A stretch of DNA of 64,000 nucleotides, taken from contig NZ_VTWS01000001.1 in NCBI RefSeq assembly GCF_008727875.1, forward strand, positions 434,001 through 498,000, given 5' to 3'. A program made the translations under genes and the position numbers. How positions within the stretch are numbered: the first letter of the stretch is position 1; each line of letters begins with the position of its first letter. Below, one piece after another: positions 17,214-25,424 of the stretch. The stretch comes from Larkinella humicola (GTDB lineage: Bacteria; Bacteroidota; Bacteroidia; Cytophagales; Spirosomataceae). The notes beneath the pieces are model-generated. The model was not told the origin of the DNA and did no database searches. It saw only the letters and a list, made by a program, of their open reading frames with translations.

Positions 17214-17765
17214 ATGGACAAAATTCAGCTTTCGAGAAGTTATTTAAAAAGGCCCACGTATGCCATTTACTCCCTATTGTTCGCAGCCCTTTTGTTTGAA
17301 ATCATAAGCTGGGTCATTCTTCCAGAAAGAAAACTTGAAATAGTAGATAAGTATGGTGGTCCATTAGGGTATCTATACATCGTTATCCAAAGGGGGCTTC
17401 TGCCTGAGCTCGTTACGCTTTCAATCGTTGTGGCTTTGATCGACGGCTTTCATAAGTTGTTAAAAATCAAAGAGTTTAATCTGTCGTGGTGGTCGTTGCT
17501 ACGCTATAATCTGTATTTTTTGCCTGTCATGTTGCTGGCTTTTTTTGTATTTAACCCCATCACGCAATCCGTTCGGTATTTGTTGGTCGAGTTTCCCCGG
17601 TACGATCTGAGGACCTTCTGGGAAAATTTCATTGTGGGTACCTACACCTGGAAATTCTATTTCAAGTCGCTGGTTGTCGTCCTTCTACTGGGCTATTTTG
17701 CGCTCAACAGCTCTCTTCTGCGCGATTTCGTAAAGGCTTGCCGCAACCCGGTACTCGCTCAATAA
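17214..17765 (+). CDS. Four-helix integral membrane protein, unknown function
   Basis: 183 residues with four hydrophobic helices: near 20-38 (IYSLLFAALLFEIISWVIL), 60-78, 98-115 (YNLYFLPVMLLAFFVF) and 148-166 (KSLVVVLLLGYFAL). The first and third are preceded by basic residues. No catalytic motif is seen. The layout resembles the N-terminal membrane half of some Cytophagales LytTR regulators, but the DNA-binding half is absent and the protein stops after a short tail. The gene is AT-richer than its neighbours. A hairpin terminator follows the stop. Confidence 0.65.
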   Translation: MDKIQLSRSYLKRPTYAIYSLLFAALLFEIISWVILPERKLEIVDKYGGPLGYLYIVIQRGLLPELVTLSIVVALIDGFHKLLKIKEFNLSWWSLLRYNLYFLPVMLLAFFVFNPITQSVRYLLVEFPRYDLRTFWENFIVGTYTWKFYFKSLVVVLLLGYFALNSSLLRDFVKACRNPVLAQ

Positions 17766-17768
17766 CCC

Positions 17769-17813
17769 AAAATCCCCTCCGCAGCACCTGATCGGCAGCG
17801 GGGAGGGGATTTT
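17769..17813. terminator. Bidirectional hairpin terminator
   Basis: AAAATCCCCTCCGC pairs with GCGGGGAGGGGATTTT, leaving A-rich and T-rich flanks on both strands. It sits between the convergent membrane-protein and RidA genes, 4 and 13 bp from their stops, and would terminate both. Confidence 0.8.
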
Positions 17814-17825
17814 GCTTTAAAACGC

Positions 17826-18347
17826 TTACTGTACTTCTACGATCATCTCCACTTCAACCGCGTAGTCCGATGGCAGCGCGGCTACTCCGACGGCCGAGCG
17901 GGCGTGTTTGCCTTTGTCGCCAAACACATTAACCAGTAAATCAGAACACCCATTGACCACTTTGGGATGATCGGTGAAATCAGGAGCAGAGTTGACCATC
18001 CCCAGCACTTTGACGATGCGTTTTACCTTATTGAGATCGCCAATTTCAGCTTTCAGGGAGGATAGCAAGCCGATGGCCGATAATTTGGCCGCTTCGTAGC
18101 CCTGCTCAACCGTCAGGTCTTTGCCCAGTTTGCCCTTGATACCTGTTCCATCGGCCCGGTTGGAGACGTGGCCCGACAGAAAAACCAGATTGCCGGTGCG
18201 GACGGCTTTGACGTAATTCGCCAGGGATGCGGTTGGTTTCGCCAGTTCGATGCCCTGCTCTTTTAATTTGGCTTCGACCGATTGACTGAATGCCGCACTC
18301 GAAACAATGGATAGACCGATAACAAGAACCGTACAGATTTTTCTCAC
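17826..18347 (-). CDS. Exported RidA-family (YjgF/UK114) imine deaminase
   Basis: 173 residues: a signal peptide (MRKICTVLVIGLSIVSSAAFSQ) and then a RidA fold. RidA proteins hydrolyse reactive enamine/imine intermediates to 2-oxoacids and ammonia. Family landmarks include GNLVFLSGHV, a central helix with AAKLSAIGLLSSLKAEIGDLNKV, and HARSAVGVAALPSDYAVEVEMI, which holds the Arg that binds the substrate carboxylate. Most RidA proteins are about 130 residues and cytoplasmic, so export is notable. It is 59 bp downstream of, and co-oriented with, an exported FAD oxidase related to D-amino-acid oxidase, whose imine product would be its natural substrate. Confidence 0.9.
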   Translation of the reverse strand: MRKICTVLVIGLSIVSSAAFSQSVEAKLKEQGIELAKPTASLANYVKAVRTGNLVFLSGHVSNRADGTGIKGKLGKDLTVEQGYEAAKLSAIGLLSSLKAEIGDLNKVKRIVKVLGMVNSAPDFTDHPKVVNGCSDLLVNVFGDKGKHARSAVGVAALPSDYAVEVEMIVEVQ

Positions 18348-18406
18348 AAAGGGTAACGTTTAAGGTGAATTGACACTAGGTAATCGATATAATAATAAGG
18401 ACGTGG

Positions 18407-19540
18407 TTAGCTTCTCATTTCCTTCATGACCTGCTGAATGGTATCGACAAACTTTTCGGTTACTTCCCGTTTGGGGGTCGTATCCCAGTTGCCGACCAAT
18501 CCGTTGCCCCCCAGGTAAATCCCGTCTTTCCGCGAAATGATGCTGGCACCCCGGGCGTTGAGCTTATAGGTCACCTCGTTCTGCGGAATCAGGCAGGCGA
18601 GTTGCCCGGAAATCGGCGTCAGTTCTTCGTCATTGAAGATTTCCTTGGCACCCAGTCCCATGCAGTTGACGACGCACTTTTCGGGCAGGGCATCGATATC
18701 TTCCAAATTTTTAATCTCCTGCACCTTGAGTTTTCCGCCCAGCATGATAAACGTACTCAGTTGGTGGTGGAGGTAACTCGGAATATTGAACATCATGCTC
18801 GACCGCCAGGAAACGTATTTGGCCCCAAACGAATGTTCTTTCGGCGTCAGCTCTTTCCGCTCGGGAATCAACCCGGCCAGATGGTAGACCTCACCCCCGA
18901 TAGCCAGGTCCGTTTGTTGCCGGAACGGTTCATTGCTGACCCCATATTCGTCGACCCACGACACAATATCGTCTAATCCGAGCATAAATTGAAACCGCCG
19001 GAACGAAAACCGGGTGGCGTTTTCCCACAAAGCGTGAAATTCGGGCGTGGCCACTTTGGGGTCACACACGCGGGAAGCGGGCGACCAGGTGCCGGTTGCC
19101 AGGTTGCTCGTCACATTGGGCGGCAGGTCTTTGGTGTAAATGGTGACTTCACAGCCCTTTTCCTGCAGCAAGCGGGCGGTTGCTAGTCCCACCGTTCCCG
19201 ATCCCAAAACCGCCACTTTCTTCTCGCCAGTCGACAGGACGAGCTCGCGGGCGAGATTGCCGGTTCCCCACGAGAGCGACCATCCGCTGCCGCCGTGGCC
19301 ATAGTTGTGAACCAGTGTTTTGCTGCCCAGTGTTTCCCTGGCGATGCGTGGACCGGACGCCCGGAAGGGTCGTAGTCCCACGGTTTCTTTCACAATGCGG
19401 TCCAGCGAGAGTTTCAGTTTCGGAACGCGGTGCAGGGGCTGGTTTGACATGGCGCTCAGGCGGGGCGCGCAGGATGAGACACCGGAAGCCAGGGCGAGTG
19501 AACTCAGACTGGCCTTGTGAAGAAAATGTCGACGGTTCAT
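18407..19540 (-). CDS. Exported D-amino-acid-oxidase-like FAD oxidoreductase, permuted
   Basis: 377 residues. MNRRHFLHK is a twin-arginine-type signal with a possible lipidated Cys at 24 (VSSC). Related proteins oxidise D-amino acids to imino acids with FAD. The conserved blocks occur in an unusual order. VGLRPFRASGPR (residues 54-65) and HNYGHGGSGWSLSWG (78-92), which form the C-terminal end of ordinary DAAO, come first. They are followed by the FAD-binding GSGTVG (113-118), TSNLATGTWSP (144-154), NCMGLGA (292-298), GQLACLIPQ (312-320) and YLGGNGLVGNWD (342-353), where the protein ends. This is a circular permutation of the DAAO fold. It lies directly upstream of exported RidA. The substrate is inferred, not shown. 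Confidence 0.88.
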   Translation of the reverse strand: MNRRHFLHKASLSSLALASGVSSCAPRLSAMSNQPLHRVPKLKLSLDRIVKETVGLRPFRASGPRIARETLGSKTLVHNYGHGGSGWSLSWGTGNLARELVLSTGEKKVAVLGSGTVGLATARLLQEKGCEVTIYTKDLPPNVTSNLATGTWSPASRVCDPKVATPEFHALWENATRFSFRRFQFMLGLDDIVSWVDEYGVSNEPFRQQTDLAIGGEVYHLAGLIPERKELTPKEHSFGAKYVSWRSSMMFNIPSYLHHQLSTFIMLGGKLKVQEIKNLEDIDALPEKCVVNCMGLGAKEIFNDEELTPISGQLACLIPQNEVTYKLNARGASIISRKDGIYLGGNGLVGNWDTTPKREVTEKFVDTIQQVMKEMRS

Positions 19541-19898
19541 AGTCGCAGACCGGACAAATTGTCCGGTTTTAGTTGGATTAGGTGATCATAAAATGGGTCA
19601 ATAGCTCGATCGGGCTATTGGAAAAGGGAATGAAGCGGCCGGAATAAATCTACTATAAATTTCGAAATATCAAAATATACTTTTGGTAGTATAGGGGATA
19701 TGTCCTATTTATTTTTCGAATTGGACTATTAGGCGATAAAGGTTCTTGTTGGACTATTTTGCGGAATGCTTTAAAGCCGGAGCCGGGTTGGAATGGTGTT
19801 GCAGCGAAGGTATACTCATGCTGTAATCTTGTGGAAAAATTCGCCTATTTTGAAGCTGTTTTACAAAGTTGAAAATCATACTATTCAGATTTTGAACC
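19541..19898. other. AT-rich divergent intergenic region
   Basis: A 358-bp gap between the divergent oxidase and zinc-ribbon-like genes, AT-rich compared with coding DNA. It contains two small palindromes (19549-19567; arms 19599-19605 with 19614-19620) and repeated GGACTATT words near 19724 and 19753. Promoters for both genes must lie here, but no box was strong enough to call, and no coding frame is credible. Confidence 0.6.
19549..19567. promoter_or_regulatory. Perfect palindrome in oxidase leader
   Basis: ACCGGACAA and TTGTCCGGT form 9-bp arms around a single A, only 8 bp upstream of the oxidase ATG at 19540. It could be an operator for a dimeric regulator or an RNA hairpin affecting translation initiation. 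The function is inferred from position and symmetry only. Confidence 0.45.
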
Positions 19899-20663
19899 AT
19901 GTATTCCGTTGATATTGTGCTTAATATGTCAAAAGCCGGGTTTGATGAATCGGCCTACAATCGTTCATTATTTCTCGAGGGTTTATACGACTCGCGACAG
20001 ATTTGTACGAATAGTTACCAGTTCATTCGGAATGGAAACCAGATCAGAATTCCGGTGACCTGTCCGGAAAAGGACTCGCTGGACGACCGAAACGCAACGG
20101 ATTACGCGAAAAAGTGGCGTTTTGCGTTGGAGAGCCAACTTGGCACGCCCATCGAGTTTGTGCACACGGGCGTGGAAGCGGCTTACGAAGGGTATGAAAT
20201 TCCTGAAAATTCCAGCTTTTATATCCTGCATTACAGAGGGTTTTCGCCCTTGGTATGCGGAGATACGCATCAGGAAATCCCGCTTTATAAAATCCCCTAC
20301 ACGTACACGGCCCTTAAAAATTACAAGGACATCAACGTGTGGCAGTGGGACTACGAGACTTTTTATGATCTGTGGTACGGCATCAATGGATACGAAAAAC
20401 GAGCCCGCAAGGAAATGGAAGATGTCAACTCGAACTTGTCAAAACAGGGAAGGGACATTTGTCAACACATTGAAGCAGCAACCGGAGTGCCTACATTCTA
20501 CTACTTGCTGAATTACCGGGATTGGGGACGGAAAAAGGATTTAGCCCGTAAATGCCCAATTACCGGCAACGACTGGTTGATCGAAGGATCGACTTTCAAC
20601 GATTTTATAGCGTTTAAATGCGATGAATCCCGGCTGGTTTCCGGATTGTCGAGTAGTAGATAG
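19899..20663 (+). CDS. DUF2310-like protein with degenerate zinc ribbon
   Basis: 254 residues, cytoplasmic. The central block SPLVCGDTHQEIPLYKIP, followed by INVWQWDYETFYDLWYG, then QGRDICQHIEAATGVPTFYYLL, and the C-terminal KCPITGNDW...FKCDESRLVSG, match the layout I recall for DUF2310, described as Zn-ribbon-containing, possibly nucleic-acid-binding proteins. In typical members each cysteine site is a CxxC pair (CGDC, CPxC, CDxC). Here the second Cys is replaced at all three (CGDT, CPIT, CDES), so zinc binding is probably lost. Base composition is AT-richer than neighbouring enzymes. The family call is from memory and moderately sure. Confidence 0.55.
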   Translation: MYSVDIVLNMSKAGFDESAYNRSLFLEGLYDSRQICTNSYQFIRNGNQIRIPVTCPEKDSLDDRNATDYAKKWRFALESQLGTPIEFVHTGVEAAYEGYEIPENSSFYILHYRGFSPLVCGDTHQEIPLYKIPYTYTALKNYKDINVWQWDYETFYDLWYGINGYEKRARKEMEDVNSNLSKQGRDICQHIEAATGVPTFYYLLNYRDWGRKKDLARKCPITGNDWLIEGSTFNDFIAFKCDESRLVSGLSSSR

Positions 20664-20694
20664 AGTCAGTTGTTGTAAAAGTAGTGAACCGGTT

Positions 20695-20960
20695 TTAGAG
20701 ATTGGGTAAGTTCTCCAGATCACGCAAATCCTGCGGTCTGCCGACTGCTTTTTTGTTCTTTATTAAGTCTGGTAGGCTAATAAAATTGACAGGAGTATCC
20801 TGAATGGTCAGGATGACGCGGTTTTGGTAACATTCTTTAAATGTAACACCTAACGTAAATGTCATTAAATCAATCCAGCCGTCGTAGCGACGCCCAGGAC
20901 TACATACTTAACGCCTTCTTCGTTCAATAGGCGTATTAGATTTATGTATTCGGTTTCCAT
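20695..20960 (-). pseudogene. Decayed nucleotidyltransferase (AbiEii/MNT-like), central deletion
   Basis: On the minus strand an ATG at 20960 opens METEYINLIRLLNEEGVKYVVLGVA, the N-terminal helix and first strand of Bacteroidota nucleotidyltransferases of the AbiEii/MNT type, where ...YVVVGGYA is usual. The frame soon stops at TAA. In another frame the sequence resumes with GWIDLMTFTLGVTFKE, VNFISLPDLIKNKKA and GRPQDLRDLENL and stops at 20695-20697; this is the usual C-terminus of the same family. About 100 central residues, including the catalytic GS..D.D region, are missing. The start overlaps the small gene upstream by 53 nt. Confidence 0.75.
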
Positions 20961-21123
20961 TGGCAAGGGGAGGATTAGCCGGATTGGAACGGTAGATTTC
21001 CTTAGCATGCTGGAACAGTTTTAGGGCAGCTTGCAATCGTTCCTCTGGTGTTTTTGACCACCAATACATTTTGTCGTAGCTTAGTATGTCATCTCGCGAA
21101 CGAGCTTTGAAAATCTTACGCAT
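20908..21123 (-). CDS. Small partner protein of the decayed nucleotidyltransferase
   Basis: 71 residues with SYDKMYWWSKTPEERLQAALKL, then AKEIYRSNPANPPLANGNRI and a basic tail. Small proteins with a TPEERL helix commonly sit immediately upstream of, and overlap, nucleotidyltransferase genes in Bacteroidota, in a toxin-antitoxin-like or defence-like pair. Here the downstream partner is a deletion relic, so this gene is probably a leftover or orphan antitoxin-like protein. It starts 24 bp beyond the stop of the esterase gene, in the same orientation. Function is unproven. Confidence 0.6.
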   Translation of the reverse strand: MRKIFKARSRDDILSYDKMYWWSKTPEERLQAALKLFQHAKEIYRSNPANPPLANGNRIHKSNTPIERRRR

Positions 21124-21147
21124 AGACCTTCTGGTTTGAAAGTGACA

Positions 21148-22317
21148 TTACTTCAACAACGCCATCACGGCTTCATCACCCACCAACGCGTTGGCAGGGC
21201 GCGGATTGGCGTCCGTAAAGACCTGCAAATCAGCCGGTTTCAACAGCACGTTCGGGCTTTCGTCGATGTGGCCGTCTTTCATCACTTTGTTTAGATCAAG
21301 CTTGAGATGCAGGGCCAGAAAGCGGTAGGCCGCCGTTCGTTTGGAAGGGCCGAAGTCGTGCTTTTCGTTTGGCAGGTGAACATTCTCGACCCGGTTTTTG
21401 GCGTTGTAAAACCCGTAGATCCGCTGGACATGCGGGAATTCGACATTCGGCGTATTTTTGGTCCAGTCACCGCCGTCTGAAATCATGATCATGGGCCGGG
21501 GAGCGGCCAGGGCCGCAATCTCAACGTTGTTGGTTTCGTGGGTCGGGCGTTTGTGAATCGGCATGCCACTTTCGCAAACGCAACCACCGAAGAAATGCGC
21601 CGAAACCATCACAACCGGCACCGAAACTTTCACGCGGGAATCCAGCGCCGTCAGCAGAAAGGTTTGCGTTCCTCCACCGGATTCACCCGAAACCGCCACG
21701 CGTTCGGGATCGACTTCCGGCAAACCGGTCAGAAAATCCAGCGCCCGGATGCTGTTCAGGGTCTGTAATTTGGCGGCTTCCGGGAGCTTGTGGCTACACT
21801 GTTTCGAATCGCCATAGCCCAGCATATCGTACACAAACACCACTGCCCCCATTTTTGCCATCGTGATGCAGCGCTGTTGGGTCTGTTCCACAAACCGGGC
21901 GTCGGCGTTGGCCGTGTGACCGTGGGGGCAAAGAACGGCGGCTGTTTTTCCGGAAATGCCGGCCGGTTTATACAGATTTCCGGTTATGTAAAAACCGGGT
22001 AAACTTTCAAACGCAACGTTCTCAACGGTATAGCCGTCCATTTTCCGCAGGCTGTGCCGAATGGGATTGAGCGGAGCAAAGGCTGGTTTTTCCGGGAGTT
22101 TCAGACCCTCTCGAATGCCCTGCCGGATCTGGACGGCCCGCTTTTCCCAGGAAGCCCGGTCAGTATAGGCCATGGCGCAATTCTGGAGGGCTTTTGCACC
22201 GTCGGGTTCGCTAAAGTAGGCCCCCTGCCGCAATTCGGGCCGGTCGGGATTCGGTTGGGCAACCACGCGCAGGGAAAGGAGGGAGAGCAATGAAAGAGCG
22301 GCAAACGAAGATCGCAT
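21148..22317 (-). CDS. Exported acetyl-xylan-esterase-like alpha/beta hydrolase
   Basis: 389 residues with a signal peptide ending VVAQ near residue 21. The alpha/beta-hydrolase core includes the oxyanion segment LCPHGHTANADARF, nucleophile S213 in VSGESGGGTQ, an acidic residue near 281-284 in ISDGGDW, and His 320 in EKHDFGPSK. This fits the serine hydrolase group annotated as acetyl xylan esterase/dienelactone-hydrolase-like in Bacteroidota. It probably removes acyl groups from plant or bacterial glycans. It is divergently transcribed from the sulfatase, with 129 bp between them. Confidence 0.82.
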   Translation of the reverse strand: MRSSFAALSLLSLLSLRVVAQPNPDRPELRQGAYFSEPDGAKALQNCAMAYTDRASWEKRAVQIRQGIREGLKLPEKPAFAPLNPIRHSLRKMDGYTVENVAFESLPGFYITGNLYKPAGISGKTAAVLCPHGHTANADARFVEQTQQRCITMAKMGAVVFVYDMLGYGDSKQCSHKLPEAAKLQTLNSIRALDFLTGLPEVDPERVAVSGESGGGTQTFLLTALDSRVKVSVPVVMVSAHFFGGCVCESGMPIHKRPTHETNNVEIAALAAPRPMIMISDGGDWTKNTPNVEFPHVQRIYGFYNAKNRVENVHLPNEKHDFGPSKRTAAYRFLALHLKLDLNKVMKDGHIDESPNVLLKPADLQVFTDANPRPANALVGDEAVMALLK

Positions 22318-22446
22318 TTCAGGTTGAATTTAGGGTTGTGCTAAAGTAAATGTTTTTGGAATGGAGACAAAATAAGAAGCGGATTCCCGTGGACTAATCG
22401 CGTTTAAAACCGTTTATTTGCGGTTCGAATCAAAACCGAAACTTTC

Positions 22447-23853
22447 ATGATGTCTTTTTTCAAAACTGCAGGCTTATTTTCTCTACTGGTACTATCGACT
22501 TTCTATGATGGTAGCGCCCAGTCGGCCAAACAACCCAACTTTATCATCATTCTGGCCGATGATTTAGGCTACGGTGATCTGAGTTGCTACGGTCACCCCA
22601 CCATTCGAACGCCCCACCTGGACCGGATGGCCGCCGAAGGAACCCGCTTTACCCAGTTTTATGTGGCCGCCAACGTCTGTACGCCCAGCCGGGCGGCTCT
22701 GCTGACGGGGCGGTTGCCAATTCGGAACGGCATTTTTGGCAAGCGGGTGGTATTCTTTACAAACTCGGCCAATGGCTTGCCCCACAGTGAAGTTACCCTT
22801 GCAAAAGCCCTGAAAACGAAAGGCTACCAGACGGGTTTGGTCGGGAAATGGCATTTGGGTTCCCGGCCGGAATATCTGCCATTGAATTACGGTTTTGATT
22901 CGTATTTTGGTTTGCCGTATTCGAATGATATGGGAAAAGTGGGGTCAATTTCGGGGTCGAAAGCCGCCGGAATTCCGCCCAACACGAATCCGCCCTTGCC
23001 ACTTTATCGCGATCATACTGTAATCGAAACCGAACCGGATCAGCGGCTGTTGACCAAACGGTATACCGACGAGGTGCTGAACTTCATTTCGAAGAGCCAG
23101 GGAAAACCGTTCTTTATGTACTACGCCAGCCCATTTCCGCATGTGCCGCTGTATGCTTCGGACGATTTTGCCGGCAAGAGCAAACGCGGTTTGTATGGCG
23201 ATGTGGTGGAGGAACTGGACTGGAGCGTAGGGCAGATTCTGAAAAAGCTGAAGGATCTGAAGCTGGATAAAAATACCTATGTCGTCTTTTTGAGTGATAA
23301 CGGTCCGTGGCTGATCAAAAACCGCCTGGAAGAAGAGGGCGGTTCGGCGGGACCGTTGTTCGAAGCGAAAGGGTCGACCTACGAGGGCGGGATGCGCGTC
23401 CCGGCCATCGTCTGGGGTCCCGGCCTGGTGAAAGCCAACACCGTGTCGTCCGCTGTGGCAACGTCGATGGATTTGTTTCCAACCATTCTGGCGCTGGCGA
23501 AGGTGCCACTGCCGAACGATCGGGTGCTGGACGGTCAGAACATCAACGATCTTTTGACCGGCAAAAAGGAGAAGGTAACCGATCTGGTCTATTATTACGA
23601 TTCCGACCGTTTGTATGCCATTCGGAAAGGCCCCTGGAAGGCGCATTTTACAACGCATCCGTCGTATTCGCCGGAAGCTCCGGTTCCACATGAGCCGGCT
23701 TTGTTGTATAATCTGGAAGTTGATCCCGGTGAACGGTACGAGGTGGGTAGCAAACACCCCGAAATTCTGGAAGATCTGAAAAAGGAATTTGAAAAGCACC
23801 GGGCGGGGGTGGTGCCGGTGCCGCCGTTGCTGGATGCCATTGTGGAGAAATAG
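22447..23853 (+). CDS. Type I sulfatase (arylsulfatase-like)
   Basis: 468 residues, signal peptide to about residue 25. NFIIILADDLGYGDLSCYG supplies the calcium-binding acidic residues. C78 in CTPSRAALLTG is the formylglycine-forming cysteine of Cys-type sulfatases (CxPSR), which requires anaerobic or copper-dependent maturation elsewhere in the genome. LVGKWHLG, FFMYYASPFPHVPL and VVFLSDNGPW complete the active site. It probably desulfates glycans such as algal or host polysaccharides. The sialate-esterase-like gene begins 73 bp downstream in the same direction, suggesting joint removal of sugar decorations. Two adjacent ATG codons make the start ambiguous by one residue. Confidence 0.93.
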   Translation: MMSFFKTAGLFSLLVLSTFYDGSAQSAKQPNFIIILADDLGYGDLSCYGHPTIRTPHLDRMAAEGTRFTQFYVAANVCTPSRAALLTGRLPIRNGIFGKRVVFFTNSANGLPHSEVTLAKALKTKGYQTGLVGKWHLGSRPEYLPLNYGFDSYFGLPYSNDMGKVGSISGSKAAGIPPNTNPPLPLYRDHTVIETEPDQRLLTKRYTDEVLNFISKSQGKPFFMYYASPFPHVPLYASDDFAGKSKRGLYGDVVEELDWSVGQILKKLKDLKLDKNTYVVFLSDNGPWLIKNRLEEEGGSAGPLFEAKGSTYEGGMRVPAIVWGPGLVKANTVSSAVATSMDLFPTILALAKVPLPNDRVLDGQNINDLLTGKKEKVTDLVYYYDSDRLYAIRKGPWKAHFTTHPSYSPEAPVPHEPALLYNLEVDPGERYEVGSKHPEILEDLKKEFEKHRAGVVPVPPLLDAIVEK

Positions 23854-23926
23854 ACGGTTTTATGACGGAATACCACTTACTTTGCGATTCTGGAAGATAC
23901 ATCCTGAACCGTTTTCGTTGAATGGC

Positions 23927-25330
23927 ATGAAAAAGATACTCGCGCTCGTATTGCTGGCTACGACTTCCTGGGCTAATGTCAGCTTACCGTCTGTATTAAG
24001 TTCCAACATGGTGCTGCAACAGCAGACCGAAATCATGATCTGGGGCTGGGCGGATCCGACGGAGAAAGTGACGGTTTCGGCCAGTTGGGAAACCCGGCCG
24101 GTGAGCACCACCTGCGCCGACAATGCCATCTGGAAGGTGAGCTTCCGAACCCCAAAAGCCGGTGGTCCGTATACGATTACCATCAACGGGTACAACAAAG
24201 TTGAATTGACCAACATTCTGATAGGGGAAGTGTGGCTCTGTTCCGGGCAGTCGAACATGGAAATGACGGCGAGCGGGGGCGTCAAAGATGCCCGCGCCGA
24301 ACTGTCAACGGCGTTCAACGCCAACATCCGGTTTTTCAAAATTCCGAAACGGGCCGCGGATTCGCCCCAGGTCGATGTCCGGGGCAACTGGTCGGTTTGT
24401 GATTCGCTGACGATGAAGTATTTCAGCGCGGTCGGTTATTTTTTCGGGAAAAAGCTACAGAACACGCTCAACGTTCCCATCGGTTTGATCGATATGTCGT
24501 GGGGCGGTTCGTTCATGGATTCCTGGGTGCCGGAACCCATCGCAATGCTTTATCCGGAAACCCGCCGGTCGGCCCAAACGATGCCGAAAGCGCCCTGGGC
24601 CCCCAATCAACCGGGCGTGCTTTACAACGGCATGGCCGCACCGATCACATCGTTTCCGATTGCCGGGGTGATCTGGTACCAGGGTGAATCCAACCGCCAC
24701 GATGCCCCGGCCTACTACAAACTGACGCACGCGCTGGTCGATGCCTGGCGGGGCGTCTGGCAAACGGATTTTCCGTTTTATTACGTCCAGATTGCCCCGT
24801 ATACCTACGGGGATAAGTACCAGACCGCAGCCACGCGGGAAAGCCAGACGAAGGCGATGGATATTCCGAAATCCGGGATGATTGTGACGACGGATCTGGT
24901 GGACAACCTGAAGGATATTCACCCGGCCTACAAAAAAGAAGTGGGTAACCGGCTGGCAAACTGGGCCCTGGCGGAAACCTACGGCCAGAATGTAGGACTG
25001 TACAAAAGCCCGCAATACCGTTCGATGCAGGTGGACGGCAGCAAAATCCGGATTACGTTCGACCACGCGCCCAACGGCCTGATCGCCAAAGGAGCCGACA
25101 TTACCGAGCTGGAAATTGCTGAAGCTGATAAAGTGTTTTCGAAAGCACAGGCCCGCATCAAGGGAAACACGCTGGAGGTTTGGGCCGAGAACATCAAAAA
25201 TCCGGTGGCGGTGCGGTTTGCGTTCCGCGATGCCCCGGTGCCGAATCTCTTTAGCAAGGAAGGACTGCCGGTGATTCCGTTCCGTACGGATGTGTGGGAT
25301 TTGGGGTTAATTTCTGCCCCGAAGCCATAA
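23927..25330 (+). CDS. Sialate O-acetylesterase-type SGNH esterase
   Basis: The frame is open from 23789 inside the sulfatase gene, but MKKILALVLLATTSWA at 23927 is a signal peptide and gives 467 residues. A beta-sandwich N-terminus precedes the SGNH catalytic block: nucleophile S109 in CSGQSNM, VGYFFGKKLQ, LIDMSWGGS and GVIWYQGESN, and a C-terminal block with Asp and His (MIVTTDLVDNLKDIHPAYK). Family members remove O-acetyl groups from sialic acids or from plant polysaccharides such as xylan. It likely belongs with the sulfatase upstream. Confidence 0.9.
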   Translation: MKKILALVLLATTSWANVSLPSVLSSNMVLQQQTEIMIWGWADPTEKVTVSASWETRPVSTTCADNAIWKVSFRTPKAGGPYTITINGYNKVELTNILIGEVWLCSGQSNMEMTASGGVKDARAELSTAFNANIRFFKIPKRAADSPQVDVRGNWSVCDSLTMKYFSAVGYFFGKKLQNTLNVPIGLIDMSWGGSFMDSWVPEPIAMLYPETRRSAQTMPKAPWAPNQPGVLYNGMAAPITSFPIAGVIWYQGESNRHDAPAYYKLTHALVDAWRGVWQTDFPFYYVQIAPYTYGDKYQTAATRESQTKAMDIPKSGMIVTTDLVDNLKDIHPAYKKEVGNRLANWALAETYGQNVGLYKSPQYRSMQVDGSKIRITFDHAPNGLIAKGADITELEIAEADKVFSKAQARIKGNTLEVWAENIKNPVAVRFAFRDAPVPNLFSKEGLPVIPFRTDVWDLGLISAPKP

Positions 25331-25424
25331 GAACGGGGATTTCGGGATTTTCAACAAATGTATCGACTTGGTTGTTTGTAAATAAAGCAAACAAAACCAG
25401 TTAGTAATAATCGATCACGAACCT

